37,193 nt of DNA from CAZPNX01 sp964588285. Its GTDB lineage: Bacteria; Edwardsbacteria; AC1; EtOH8. The notes under the pieces are model-generated. The model was given only the letters and a program-made list of their open reading frames with translations. It made no database searches and was not told the origin of the DNA. The stretch is from NCBI GenBank assembly GCA_964588285.1, contig CAZPNX010000024.1, positions 1 through 37,193 on the forward strand, given 5' to 3'. The translations under genes were made by a program, and so were the position numbers. Within the stretch, counting starts at the first letter, position 1. Every line of letters begins with the position of its first letter. Positions 15,093 to 23,071 of the stretch are shown here, piece after piece.

Positions 15093-15111
15093 TTCTCCCG
15101 CAGAGGCGCAG
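15093..15111 (+). repeat. Dispersed 19-nt repeat, copy 1
   Basis: TTCTCCCGCAGAGGCGCAG, identical and in the same orientation at 31357-31375. On the minus strand its GGGAGAA provides the SD of the radical SAM gene. Confidence 0.75.
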
Positions 15112-15186
15112 GGGCATTCTGTTTTTAATTTTCTCTTAGAACAGCAGAAAACTCTCCAAGACATAGCCGGACCGAGAACCGTTAAA

Positions 15187-15220
15187 ACAGCAAAAGGCCG
15201 GAAAGCCGACCTTTTGCTGT
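15187..15220 (-). terminator. Terminator of the pilT pair
   Basis: 11-bp stem (ACAGCAAAAGG / CCTTTTGCTGT) with partial inner pairing (CGG / CCG). On the minus strand it is followed by TTTT, 20 nt beyond the last pilT codon. Confidence 0.7.
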
Positions 15221-15239
15221 CGCTATTATTAATACGGCC

Positions 15240-16316
15240 CTAGGCCGCGCTCGGGGACGCCGGCCTGGCTAGCAGGGCCTTGAGGTCGTCCGGGGTGTCG
15301 GTATGCGACAGAGCCTCTTCGGCGGTGATCACCTTCTTGCGGACCAGGTCGGCCAAGGAAAGGTTCAGCGGCATCATGCCCTGTTTGGTGCCCATCTGGA
15401 TGGCCGAGGGGATCTGGGAGGTCTTGGCCTCGCGTATCAGGTTGCGGATGGCGCTGTTTATCAGCATGATCTCGTAGGCCAGCACCCGGCCTTGGCCGTC
15501 GGCTCGCTTGAGGAGAACCTGGGAAATTATGCCCAACAGGTTGCCCGAGAGTTGCAATCTGACCTGGGTCTGCTGATGAGGCGGGAAGACGTCGACAATT
15601 CGGTCAATGGTCTGCATGGAGTTGGTGGTGTGCAGGGTGGACAGCACCAAGTGCCCGGTCTCGGCCGCGGTGATGGCCAGGGTCATGGTCTCCAGGTCGC
15701 GCATCTCGCCGACCACGATGACGTCCGGGTCCTGGCGCAACACGCTCTTGAGGGCATTGGCGAAGGACAGGGTGTCCTTGCCCACCTCCCGTTGGTTGAT
15801 CTCGGCCTTCTTGTCCTGGTAGACGAATTCGATGGGATCCTCGATGGTGACGATATGGCATTCCTGGTTGGTGTTCCGGGTGTTGATCATGGCGGCGATG
15901 GTGGTCGATTTGCCGCAGCCGGCCGGCCCGGTCACCAGGATCAGGCCCCGGGGCCGCATGGCCAGGTTTTTGCAGACCACCGGCAGGCCCAACTCGTCTA
16001 TGGTGGGGATCTTGTTGGGGATCATGCGGAACACCAGGCCGAATTCGCCGCGTTGAACAAAGGCCGAGGCCCGGAAACGGCAGAGGTTGGCGATGGCGCA
16101 GGAGAGGTCGATCTCCCGTTCCCGCTTGAACCGCTCCAGCTGCTCCTTGGTCATGATGTCCACGGCAAAGCGCTTGGTGTCGTCGGGCTGGAGCACCGGC
16201 AGTTCCAGCGGCGTCAGGTGGCCCTGGAGCCGCAGCACCGGCTTGGACCCGACCTTGAGGATCAGGTCCGAGGCCCCTTTCTGGTACATGGTGTAGAGAA
16301 GTTCGGAAAGCTGCAT
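15240..16316 (-). CDS. pilT: Type IV pilus retraction ATPase PilT
   Basis: A 358-residue hexameric ATPase that depolymerises type IV pili for twitching motility, acting at the cytoplasmic face of the inner membrane. The Walker A GPAGCGKST is at 130-138, the Asp box is VTIEDPIEF, Walker B is VIVVGEMRD around 199-207 and the His box STLHTT is near 226-231. The retraction signature AIRNLIRE is exact at 289-296. AGGTGA lies 4 nt ahead of the ATG and contains the stop of the upstream paralogue, so the two genes are translationally coupled. No pilin or assembly ATPase genes lie in the window. Confidence 0.93.
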   Translation of the reverse strand: MQLSELLYTMYQKGASDLILKVGSKPVLRLQGHLTPLELPVLQPDDTKRFAVDIMTKEQLERFKREREIDLSCAIANLCRFRASAFVQRGEFGLVFRMIPNKIPTIDELGLPVVCKNLAMRPRGLILVTGPAGCGKSTTIAAMINTRNTNQECHIVTIEDPIEFVYQDKKAEINQREVGKDTLSFANALKSVLRQDPDVIVVGEMRDLETMTLAITAAETGHLVLSTLHTTNSMQTIDRIVDVFPPHQQTQVRLQLSGNLLGIISQVLLKRADGQGRVLAYEIMLINSAIRNLIREAKTSQIPSAIQMGTKQGMMPLNLSLADLVRKKVITAEEALSHTDTPDDLKALLARPASPSAA

Positions 16317-16320
16317 GGCT

Positions 16321-17412
16321 TCACCTGGTGATGGCCTGTTCCAGCTCCTGGGGATTGGAGGATTTGGCCAGGGCGTCCTCCAGGTTGACCAGCCCCTTGA
16401 TGTAGAGGTCGCGCAGGGCCTGGTCCAGCGACTGCATGCCGAACTTGGCCCCGGTCTGGATCAGCGAATAGATCTGGGGAGTCTTGCCGTCCCGGATGAC
16501 GCTGCGGACGGCCGGGGTGCAGAGCATTATTTCGAAGGCGGCCACCAGCTTCTTCTGCTTGATGGATGGCAGCAGGGCCTGGGAAATGACAGCCTGGAGC
16601 ACCGTCCCCAGCTGCACCCGGGCCTGGGCCTGCCCCTCGGGCGGGTAGGTGTTGATGATGCGGTCCACCGTCTGGGCGGCGTCGGTGGTGTGCAGGGTGG
16701 CCAGCACCAGATGTCCGGTCTCGGCGGCGGCGATGGCCAGGGACATGGTCTCGTAGTCGCGCATTTCGCCCACCAGGATGACATCGGGGTTCTGGCGCAT
16801 GATATGGCGCAGGGCCAGGGCAAAGGAATTGGTATCCGAGCCCACCTCGCGCTGTTCGATGATGGACTGGGCGTCCTGGTGGAGGAACTCGACCGGGTCC
16901 TCCAAGATGATGATATGTGATTTGCGGCGCTGGTTGATGTGGTGAACCATGGCCGCCAGGGTGGTGGACTTGCCGCTTCCGGTAGGGCCGGTGATCAGTA
17001 TCAGTCCCCGGGGAAGCAGGGACAGGTCCTTGAGTATCGGCGGCAGGCCCCACTCGTCGATGGACTTGATCTTGAGGGGGATGACACGCATCACCGCCCC
17101 CATGTAGCCGCGCTGATGGAAGACGTTGATGCGGAAACGGGCCACCCCGGGCAGGCCGAAAGCCAGGTCCAGCTCCCGCTCACGCTCCAGGCGCTGGCGC
17201 TGGGTCTCGGACAGGATGCTGTGCATCAGAGAAACGGTGTCGTCCTCCTTGAGCACCGGGAACTCGCTGCGCACCAAACGGCCGCCGATGCGGTAGATGG
17301 GCGGCTCGCCCACCCGCAGGTGCAGGTCGGAGGCCTCGCGGAGCACCAACTCCTCGAGGAGCTGGTCCATCTGAGGAAGCTGGGGTGGCGGTGTCGGCTG
17401 TGGGTCGGGCAT
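16321..17412 (-). CDS. PilT paralogue (PilT2/PilU-like ATPase)
   Basis: A 363-residue second retraction-type ATPase. It has Walker A GPTGSGKST (142-150), Asp box IILEDPVEF, Walker B VILVGEMRD and the His-box segment ATLHTT. The retraction signature is altered to AVRSVIRD, which separates it from the downstream PilT. A proline- and glutamine-rich N-terminal extension (PDPQPTPPPQLPQ) precedes the PAS-like domain. Paired PilT/PilU enzymes often share work, one main motor and one accessory; the accessory role here is inferred from the altered signature. It is first in the two-gene unit; the SD is weak and I found no convincing promoter. Confidence 0.88.
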   Translation of the reverse strand: MPDPQPTPPPQLPQMDQLLEELVLREASDLHLRVGEPPIYRIGGRLVRSEFPVLKEDDTVSLMHSILSETQRQRLERERELDLAFGLPGVARFRINVFHQRGYMGAVMRVIPLKIKSIDEWGLPPILKDLSLLPRGLILITGPTGSGKSTTLAAMVHHINQRRKSHIIILEDPVEFLHQDAQSIIEQREVGSDTNSFALALRHIMRQNPDVILVGEMRDYETMSLAIAAAETGHLVLATLHTTDAAQTVDRIINTYPPEGQAQARVQLGTVLQAVISQALLPSIKQKKLVAAFEIMLCTPAVRSVIRDGKTPQIYSLIQTGAKFGMQSLDQALRDLYIKGLVNLEDALAKSSNPQELEQAITR

Positions 17413-17537
17413 CAGCTTTCGATCATTCCTGCGCTTAGTTTCACTCTTTACATGAAATCCGGCAGGAACCCTCGGTTGTTTTTTAGGACAATCACGTATT
17501 ACCGCTTTCGCGATAATGACAAAGTGAAAAACAAGTC

Positions 17538-17624
17538 TGGTGCCGGCGGAGGGAATCGAACCCCCATGGCATTGCTGCCGGAGGATTTTGAGTCCTCTGC
17601 GTCTACCAGTTTCACCACGCCGGC
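17538..17624 (-). tRNA. tRNA-Leu (anticodon CAA)
   Basis: Read on the minus strand from 17624. It has a 7-bp acceptor stem GCCGGCG / CGCCGGC with discriminator A, encoded CCA (17540-17538) and a D arm TGGTGAAACTGGTAGACGCA. The anticodon arm is GAGGA-CTCAAAA-TCCTC, which gives anticodon CAA reading UUG. A long class II variable arm (CGGCAGCAATGCCA region) and T arm GGGGGTTCGATTCCCTC follow. The length with CCA is 87 nt, right for tRNA-Leu. Confidence 0.95.
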
Positions 17625-17638
17625 ATTCCGTCCTGATT

Positions 17639-17667
17639 AGGATAACAGAAGAATATCATTTTGTCAA
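17639..17667 (-). promoter_or_regulatory. Promoter of tRNA-Leu
   Basis: Minus strand: TTGACA (17667-17662), 17-nt spacer, TATCCT (17644-17639). The expected start lies a few nucleotides before the mature 5' end at 17624. Confidence 0.75.
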
Positions 17668-17728
17668 CCGTTTTTTCAGCCAGTGGACAAATACAGGTTG
17701 AGCCGGGGATAAATGGTTCCAGGTGACC

Positions 17729-17757
17729 TTGACATTGGCCCGGCCTTGCCGTAAACT
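17729..17757 (+). promoter_or_regulatory. Predicted promoter of the phosphatidyltransferase gene (possibly leaderless)
   Basis: TTGACA (17729-17734), 17-nt spacer, TAAACT (17752-17757). The predicted first transcribed base falls on or next to the GTG at 17764, which has no SD. Confidence 0.5.
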
Positions 17758-17763
17758 TGATCC

Positions 17764-18276
17764 GTGAACCCGCCCAACCTGTTGTCCCTGTTGCGCATCG
17801 TCCTGTTGCCGTTCATCCTGCTGTCCCTGAAAAACGGCTGGGACGGCCTTCTGTTGGCGCTGATGCTGGCGGCCGCAGCCACCGATTTTTTCGACGGTCT
17901 GCTGGCCCGCCGTCTGGGTATGGTAACGGAGCTGGGCAGGATCCTGGACCCGGTGGCCGACAAGGTCTGTCTGAACAGCATGGCGGTGGCCCTGGCGCTC
18001 TGGAGGGATTTCCCCTGGTGGGCCACCGGATTGATCGTGGGGCGCGATGCGCTTATTCTGATGGGAGCCTTGGTTTGGATGAGACGGGCCGGGGCAGTTC
18101 CGGTGTCCAACTGGCCGGGCAAGGCGGCGGTTACTTTTTTGGCCGGGGCCATCGTCTGCTACGCCATGCGTTGGCAGCCGTGGGGCCGGTTTATATTGCT
18201 GGCCGGCATATTGCTGGCCGCCGTCTCCGGGGCATTCTATCTGGCCGGATTGATAAAAAGAATGAGGGCAGCATGA
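17764..18276 (+). CDS. CDP-alcohol phosphatidyltransferase (PgsA-like)
   Basis: A 170-residue integral membrane enzyme of phospholipid synthesis. The CDP-alcohol phosphotransferase signature DGX2ARX8GX3DX3D is complete: DFFDGLLARRLGMVTELG, then RILDPVADK. The N-terminus NPPNLLSLLRIVLLPFILL matches PgsA-type proteins, and about five hydrophobic helices can be read. The probable reaction is CDP-diacylglycerol + glycerol-3-phosphate to phosphatidylglycerophosphate, but other alcohols are possible. Its start is GTG with no SD. The stop overlaps the ATG of the DUF362 gene (ATGA). Confidence 0.85.
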   Translation: MNPPNLLSLLRIVLLPFILLSLKNGWDGLLLALMLAAAATDFFDGLLARRLGMVTELGRILDPVADKVCLNSMAVALALWRDFPWWATGLIVGRDALILMGALVWMRRAGAVPVSNWPGKAAVTFLAGAIVCYAMRWQPWGRFILLAGILLAAVSGAFYLAGLIKRMRAA

Positions 18277-19379
18277 TTCCTTCAGAGGTTTATTTCGCCG
18301 CGCTTGCCAGTCAAGACCAGGATGACGCCGAGGGGAAGATCGCAACATTGCTGGAGCGGTTGCCGCTGGCCGATGTCGCCGCCAAGGGGGATCTGACGGC
18401 GGTTAAATTGCATTTCGGCGAGGTGGGGAACAAGGCCTTTGTGCCCCCGCGGCTGGTGAAACCGGTGGTGGAAGCAATCAAGGCCCTGGGAGCCAGGCCG
18501 TTTCTCACCGACGCCAACACCCTTTACGTGGGCACCAGGTCCGATTCGATATCGCACCTGGAAACGGCCCACCGGCATGGATTCTCCTATGACGCCATGG
18601 GCTGTCCGGCCCTCATTTCCGACGGGCTCCGCGGCGGCTCCTATGTCGAGGTCGAGGTCAACGGAAAGCACTTGAAGAAGGTCAAGCTGGCCCACGACCT
18701 GGCCAAGGCCGACGCCATCGTCTGCGTCACCCACTTCAAGGGGCATGAGCTGGCCGGCTTCGGAGGCTCCTTAAAGAATTTGGGGATGGGCGGGGGCTGC
18801 CGCGGCGCCAAGCTGGCCATGCATTCCGACATCTCCCCTCAGATCAAGAAAGAAAAGTGCACCGCCTGCGGCCGCTGCGCCGCCAACTGCCCGGCCGCCG
18901 CCATCGAGATCGATAAACACGCCAGAATAGATGCCAGAAAGTGCATCGGCTGTGGTTCCTGCATCGTGGTCTGCCCGGAGCACGCGGTGCGCAACGCCTG
19001 GGACTCGGGTCCTGAGAAGATGCAGGAGAAGATGGTGGAGCATATGGCCGGGTTCAACAAGCTCCATCCGGGAAAGCTGGCCTTCCTCAACTACATAATC
19101 AACGTCTCCCCGGCCTGCGACTGCTACGGACGGACCGATCCCTATATCGTTTCCGACATCGGCATCTGCGCCTCTCGGGATCCGGTGGCGGTGGACGCAG
19201 CCTCAAACGACCTGGTCATCAATGCCCCGGGCATTAAGGGGACGGCTCTAAAAAAAGCCCTGAAGCCCGGCAGCGACAAGTTCCGGGACATCTATCCCGA
19301 GGTCGACTGGTCGGTGCAGCTCAGGTACGCGGAAGAATTGGGTCTGGGGAGCCGTAATTACCGGCTGGTAAAAGTTTAA
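18273..19379 (+). CDS. DUF362 protein with two 4Fe-4S clusters
   Basis: A 368-residue protein with a DUF362 domain split around a bacterial-type dicluster ferredoxin insert. The DUF362 part includes AVKLHFGEVGNKAFVPPRLV, ARPFLTDANTLYVGTRSD and HFKGHELAGFGGSLKNLGMG. The ferredoxin part, about residues 195-235, carries CTACGRCAANCP and CIGCGSCIVVCP, all eight Cys intact. The function is not established in the family; a redox role in anaerobes is likely. The true start is the ATG at 18273 (GAGGG 4 nt upstream, ATGA overlap with the previous stop), although the frame stays open for another 172 codons upstream through the phosphatidyltransferase gene. Confidence 0.88.
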   Translation: MIPSEVYFAALASQDQDDAEGKIATLLERLPLADVAAKGDLTAVKLHFGEVGNKAFVPPRLVKPVVEAIKALGARPFLTDANTLYVGTRSDSISHLETAHRHGFSYDAMGCPALISDGLRGGSYVEVEVNGKHLKKVKLAHDLAKADAIVCVTHFKGHELAGFGGSLKNLGMGGGCRGAKLAMHSDISPQIKKEKCTACGRCAANCPAAAIEIDKHARIDARKCIGCGSCIVVCPEHAVRNAWDSGPEKMQEKMVEHMAGFNKLHPGKLAFLNYIINVSPACDCYGRTDPYIVSDIGICASRDPVAVDAASNDLVINAPGIKGTALKKALKPGSDKFRDIYPEVDWSVQLRYAEELGLGSRNYRLVKV

Positions 19380-19453
19380 CAAATTTACATGAAAAGAGGC
19401 TATCGGGTCGGGGCTTCAAGGTTTAATATCTGACATCCCTTCTTAAATCAATG

Positions 19454-19481
19454 TTGATTTTTTCAGCATTATGACTATAAT
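19454..19481 (+). promoter_or_regulatory. Predicted promoter of the queuosine cluster
   Basis: TTGATT (19454-19459), 16-nt spacer, TATAAT (19476-19481). The leader to the queF ATG is about 27 nt. I looked for a preQ1 riboswitch in this leader and saw none. Confidence 0.65.
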
Positions 19482-19514
19482 TGCTGTCAAGCATAAAACA
19501 GTTCGCTAAGAAAA

Positions 19515-19901
19515 ATGGGCGACGTAAAAAGGCTTTCGATTCTGGGCCGACGGATACGACGGCCGCTTAAAAGGCTGGAGGCTTTCCCCAATACCCATCC
19601 GGGCCGGGATTACCGGGTTGTCTTGGAAACCCCGGAATTCACCTCCTTATGCCCGGTGACCGGACAACCCGACTTCGGGACCATCACCATCAGTTACGTC
19701 CCGGACCGGCTGATTGTGGAATCCAAATCGCTCAAGCTTTACCTGTGGAGCTACCGAAACGAGGGGCATTTCCACGAGGAGGCCGTCAACCGCATCCTGG
19801 ACGATCTGGTGAAGGCCGTCAAACCGCGCTCCGCCGAGGTAAAGGGGGTTTTCAACGTCCGGGGCGGCATCGGGATCACGGTGACCGCCAGTTACCCCTG
19901 A
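19515..19901 (+). CDS. queF: NADPH-dependent 7-cyano-7-deazaguanine reductase (short type)
   Basis: Reduces preQ0 to preQ1, the last free-base step of queuosine synthesis, in the cytoplasm. The 128-residue length fits the single-domain QueF type. The thioimide-forming Cys46 lies in SLCPVTGQPDF, with Asp53 as general acid. The QueF substrate motif ESKSLKLYLWSYRNEGHFHE (69-88) is complete. No good SD is visible (AAGAAAA only). It is the first gene of the que cluster, 88 nt ahead of queD. Confidence 0.95.
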   Translation: MGDVKRLSILGRRIRRPLKRLEAFPNTHPGRDYRVVLETPEFTSLCPVTGQPDFGTITISYVPDRLIVESKSLKLYLWSYRNEGHFHEEAVNRILDDLVKAVKPRSAEVKGVFNVRGGIGITVTASYP

Positions 19902-19940
19902 CGGCCGTCCCACGCCGGCTTTTGAAGATCGATGAGATAA

Positions 19941-19964
19941 CTGGATTCCCGATTTTACGGGAAT
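19941..19964. repeat. Short palindromic element between queF and queD
   Basis: ATTCCCG (19945-19951) and CGGGAAT (19958-19964) form a 7-bp hairpin inside CTGGATTCCCG...CGGGAATG. This kind of REP-like unit is common between genes in many genomes. It might also stabilise the transcript end. Confidence 0.5.
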
Positions 19965-19989
19965 GTCAACGCCATGACAGGAGGCCAGC

Positions 19990-20361
19990 ATGTACTATGT
20001 GACCGCCACCCAAACCTTCTCCGCCGCCCACAGCCTGAGGGATTATGAAGGCAAGTGCGAGCGTTTGCACGGGCACAATTACAGGGTGGAGGCCACCCTC
20101 AAGGGCCCGGTGCTCAACAAGGGCGGCATGGTGGTGGATTTCACCCTGCTGCGTCAGGTGCTGGAAAAAGCGATCTCCAAGCTGGACCACCAACACTTGA
20201 ACGAGGTCAAGCCTTTCGACCGCATCAACCCCACGGCCGAGAACATCGCCAAGCTGCTTTACGAGGAGATGGTCCTCAGGTTCAGCTCCCAGAAGATAAA
20301 GGTCCACGAGGTGACGGTCTGGGAGTCCGAGGGCTGCCGGGCCAGCTATGGCCCCAAGTAG
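19990..20361 (+). CDS. queD: 6-carboxy-5,6,7,8-tetrahydropterin synthase
   Basis: Converts dihydroneopterin triphosphate to 6-carboxytetrahydropterin, the first committed step towards 7-deazaguanines. The 123-residue protein has the PTPS fold markers: zinc ligands His14 (FSAAHSL), His27 and His29 (RLHGHNY), catalytic Cys23 in GKCERLHGH, and VTVWESEGC with the substrate-binding Glu. AGGAGG (19978-19983) lies 6 nt before the ATG. Its end overlaps the start of queC by 14 nt. Confidence 0.95.
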   Translation: MYYVTATQTFSAAHSLRDYEGKCERLHGHNYRVEATLKGPVLNKGGMVVDFTLLRQVLEKAISKLDHQHLNEVKPFDRINPTAENIAKLLYEEMVLRFSSQKIKVHEVTVWESEGCRASYGPK

Positions 20362-21064
20362 GAAGAAAAAGGCGGTAGTCCTTCTCTCCGGCGGGCTGGA
20401 CTCGGCCACCGTCCTCTATTGGGCGATCTCCAGGGAATGGCAGCCTTCGGCCCTGGCCTTCGACTACGGCCAGCGCCACCGTCGGGAGATGGCTTCAGCA
20501 CGGGCCCTTTGTCGGCTGGCAGGCGTTCCCCTGCACGTGATCAGATTCCCCCTCCCCTGGAAGGGCAGCAGCTTGCTCAACCAGAGATCCAGGCTACCAT
20601 TGTCCAAGAGCCATCGCTCCATAGGCAGGTCCATTCCCTCCACCTACGTTCCCGCCAGGAACACCATCTTTCTTGCCTTCGGCCTTTCCTGTGCCGAAGC
20701 CATAGGTGCCGGGGCGGTTATGATCGGCGCCAATGCCCTGGACTATTCCGGCTATCCCGACTGTCGTCCCGACTATATTCAGGCCTTCGGTAGAGTCTTC
20801 AAGTTGGGCACCAAGGCCGGCCGGGAGGGGCGCGCCATTAGGATAATAGCCCCGCTGATAAAATACAGCAAGGCAGAAATAGTCCGACTGGGGTCGAAGC
20901 TGGGGGTGCCCTGGGAGCTGACCTGGTCGTGCTACCGGGGAGGGGACAGACCCTGCGGCAGGTGTGACTCCTGCCGTCTGCGGGCCCGGGGTTTTAAAGA
21001 GGCGCGGGTATCCGACCCGCTTATCAAGCCAACCTTTTCCAAGGAGAAAAGCGATGAACCATAA
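20348..21064 (+). CDS. queC: 7-cyano-7-deazaguanine synthase
   Basis: ATP-dependent conversion of 7-carboxy-7-deazaguanine to preQ0. The 238-residue protein has the PP-loop SGGLDSAT (14-21) and a four-Cys zinc site at the C-terminus (Cys195, 203, 206, 209 in the segment CYRGGDRPCGRCDSC). STYVPARNTIFLA and DYSGYPDCRPDY are family hallmarks. Start and end overlap queD and the secreted protein gene, so translation of the three is coupled. Confidence 0.95.
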   Translation: MAPSRKKKAVVLLSGGLDSATVLYWAISREWQPSALAFDYGQRHRREMASARALCRLAGVPLHVIRFPLPWKGSSLLNQRSRLPLSKSHRSIGRSIPSTYVPARNTIFLAFGLSCAEAIGAGAVMIGANALDYSGYPDCRPDYIQAFGRVFKLGTKAGREGRAIRIIAPLIKYSKAEIVRLGSKLGVPWELTWSCYRGGDRPCGRCDSCRLRARGFKEARVSDPLIKPTFSKEKSDEP

Positions 21065-22196
21065 AAAGTCGGCAACGGCCTGCCTTCTGCTCCTGGCATT
21101 CATGTCCGGGGCGGCCCGGGCTCTGATCATCGACCACACCTGTGCCGACCTCTCCCAGGTGCCGGAATACTGGATCAGCCAGGCCCGCAGCACCATCAAT
21201 CTCACCTACGGCCACACCTCGCACGGCAGCCAGGTGGTCACCGGCATGGAGGCCCTGCTGGACTCCTTTCCGGTCTATGATTTTTTCGACGACCATGGTT
21301 ACTACGCCTGGCAATCGGGGTTGCCTGCGCCGGACACGGTCATGTCCTTCTGGGACTATGTGCCCGACGGCGACCTGGGCAATCCGGACCGGGTGACTTG
21401 GAAATACCTGACCGACACCATGCTGCTCAATCTGGACGGCTCGTATCAGATATATCCCCACTTCCGCAACTTAGTGATGTGGTCCTGGTGCGGCCAGGTG
21501 GGCTGGGCCGATTCCCTGGATATTGCCACCTATCTGAATCTGATGGATGAGTTGATCCAAAATTTCCCCGGGGTCACCTTCGTCCATATGACCGGGCACT
21601 TGGACGGCACCGGGGCGGCCGGTAACCTCAACATCCGCAATCAGCAGATCCGAAACTACTGCCTGGCCCATGACCGGGTGCTGTTCGATTTTGCCGATAT
21701 CGAAAGCTACGATCCGGACGGCCAGGTGAACTATATGGAGCTTTTCGCCGACGACAACTGCGATTACGACTCCAGCGGCACCACCATAAACTGGGCCCAG
21801 TCGTGGATAACCAGGAATCCCGGCCACGAGCTGACGCGATTGACGGCGGCCTGCGGAGAATGCGCCCATTCCCAGCGGCTGAACTGCATCCTCAAGGGAC
21901 GGGCATTCTGGTGGATGGCGGCCCGGCTGGCCGGCTGGGAGGGGCCTTCGGGCGTGGCCGGTGAAAAGCCGCAGCCGCTTAAGACACAGGAATTCGCCGT
22001 CTGGCCGGACCCGGTCCGGTCGCTTTCGGAACTGAGGTTCTCGGCCCCGGGCAGGTACCAGATCTATAACGCCCTGGGCCAGCTGGTGGCCGTGGGCGAC
22101 GGCCGGACCCCAGTCGCCAAGCGCGTCCGGGCCGGGCTTTACTTCGTCCGGGAGATGGAAAGCGGCGCCTGCCGGCGGGTGACGGTGCTGCGGTGA
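21054..22196 (+). CDS. Secreted protein of unknown function with C-terminal sorting domain
   Basis: A 380-residue exported protein that I cannot assign to a known activity. The start at 21054 has AAGGAG 7 nt upstream and overlaps queC by 11 nt. Residues 1-21 (MNHKKSATACLLLLAFMSGAA) are a signal peptide. The body begins IDHTCADLSQVPEYWI and holds YGHTSHGSQVVTGME, WSWCGQVGWADS and FVHMTGHLDGTGAAGN. The Ser/His/Asp-rich pattern is somewhat reminiscent of SGNH-type esterases but unproven. From about residue 305 the C-terminus (VWPDPVRS, YNALGQLV, VRAGLYFVREM) is a FlgD-like / type IX sorting domain. Its insertion in the queuosine cluster is unexpected. Confidence 0.7.
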   Translation: MNHKKSATACLLLLAFMSGAARALIIDHTCADLSQVPEYWISQARSTINLTYGHTSHGSQVVTGMEALLDSFPVYDFFDDHGYYAWQSGLPAPDTVMSFWDYVPDGDLGNPDRVTWKYLTDTMLLNLDGSYQIYPHFRNLVMWSWCGQVGWADSLDIATYLNLMDELIQNFPGVTFVHMTGHLDGTGAAGNLNIRNQQIRNYCLAHDRVLFDFADIESYDPDGQVNYMELFADDNCDYDSSGTTINWAQSWITRNPGHELTRLTAACGECAHSQRLNCILKGRAFWWMAARLAGWEGPSGVAGEKPQPLKTQEFAVWPDPVRSLSELRFSAPGRYQIYNALGQLVAVGDGRTPVAKRVRAGLYFVREMESGACRRVTVLR

Positions 22197-22251
22197 ACCG
22201 GTTAAGCCGGTGGGAAACGGATTCCCGGTCCAGCTCCAAAATTTTTCAGGC

Positions 22252-22926
22252 ATGAACGCCAAGATCGTCGAGATCTTTCACTCCCTGCAGGGCGAGGGGC
22301 TCTTCCTGGGCGAGGAGACCACCTTCGTCCGCTTCCTGGGATGCAACCTGTTCTGCTCCTATTGCGACACCCTCTACGCCCGGGACGAAAAAAGGGCGGC
22401 CGAGATGACCGTTGACCAGGTACTTTCGGTAGTCGGCTTGACGGCCAGGCCGGGCCAGTACGTTTCGTTGACCGGCGGCGAACCGCTGCTGTGGAACGAT
22501 TTCGTGACCGAGCTTTGCCCCAGGCTCAAGGAGAAAGGCCTTAAGATCTATTTAGAGACCAACGGCTCTCTGCCGGACGTTATGGCCAGGCTGGCAGAAA
22601 AGGTGGACACCGTGGCCATGGACATCAAGCCGCCCTCGGATTGCGGCCAGGACCTGTGGGATGTTCACCGCCGGTTCCTGGAGCTGGTCAAAGATAAGGC
22701 GTTCGTAAAGCTGGTGATCACCAGCGGCATTTTATCGGACGAGGTGGAGATGGCGGCGCAGCTGATAGCCGGAATCGACAGAAAGATTCCCCTGGTTCTG
22801 CAGCCGGCCTCAGGGGAGCTGGCTCCGGACATAGGTATGGTGCGCCGTTATCAGGCGGCAGCCTCCAAACTTCTGGATGAAGTCAGGATCATCTTTCAGA
22901 TGCATAAGCGCTGGGGGGTGCGCTGA
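22252..22926 (+). CDS. queE: 7-carboxy-7-deazaguanine synthase
   Basis: Radical SAM enzyme that contracts 6-carboxytetrahydropterin to 7-carboxy-7-deazaguanine, between QueD and QueC. The 224-residue form starts at MNAKIVEIFHSLQGEG, the usual QueE N-terminus, so the in-frame ATG at 22210 is rejected. The cluster motif is C31-x3-C35-x2-C38, and SLTGGEPLLW and YLETNG follow. Only AGG lies near the ATG, 55 nt after the previous stop. With queF, queD and queC it completes GTP-derived preQ1 synthesis except FolE; transglycosylase and QueA are not in this window. Confidence 0.95.
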   Translation: MNAKIVEIFHSLQGEGLFLGEETTFVRFLGCNLFCSYCDTLYARDEKRAAEMTVDQVLSVVGLTARPGQYVSLTGGEPLLWNDFVTELCPRLKEKGLKIYLETNGSLPDVMARLAEKVDTVAMDIKPPSDCGQDLWDVHRRFLELVKDKAFVKLVITSGILSDEVEMAAQLIAGIDRKIPLVLQPASGELAPDIGMVRRYQAAASKLLDEVRIIFQMHKRWGVR

Positions 22927-22998
22927 AGTAAGAGGGCGACCCTCAACCCTAAATGACTATTTGCTCAACTGGTCCCAACGACGGGCAGGCAAATTGCC

Positions 22999-23028
22999 TT
23001 GCAAACAAGACTTCGGATGGGGTATAAT
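22999..23028 (+). promoter_or_regulatory. Predicted promoter of rpmH-rnpA-yidD-yidC-khpB
   Basis: TTGCAA (22999-23004), 18-nt spacer, perfect TATAAT (23023-23028). Leader of about 37 nt to rpmH. Confidence 0.65.
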
Positions 23029-23071
23029 ATATGGTTTTCCAACAATCAGAGACAAGCTTCCGGAGGAGTAG

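Noticed and set aside
15303..16331. 342-codon plus-strand ORF over pilT
   Set aside because: It is antisense to a clear PilT with all motifs. Long antisense frames are expected in high-GC coding DNA, as also at 4700-5737, 24388-25458 and 16939-17640.
17757..18272. 540-residue ORF suggesting a fusion upstream of the DUF362 protein
   Set aside because: The upstream 172 codons are out of frame with, and overlap, the well-supported CDP-alcohol phosphatidyltransferase gene. The ATG at 18273 has an SD and an ATGA overlap.
19482..19514. preQ1 riboswitch in the queF leader
   Set aside because: The leader is only about 27 nt and lacks the H-type pseudoknot pattern of preQ1-I.
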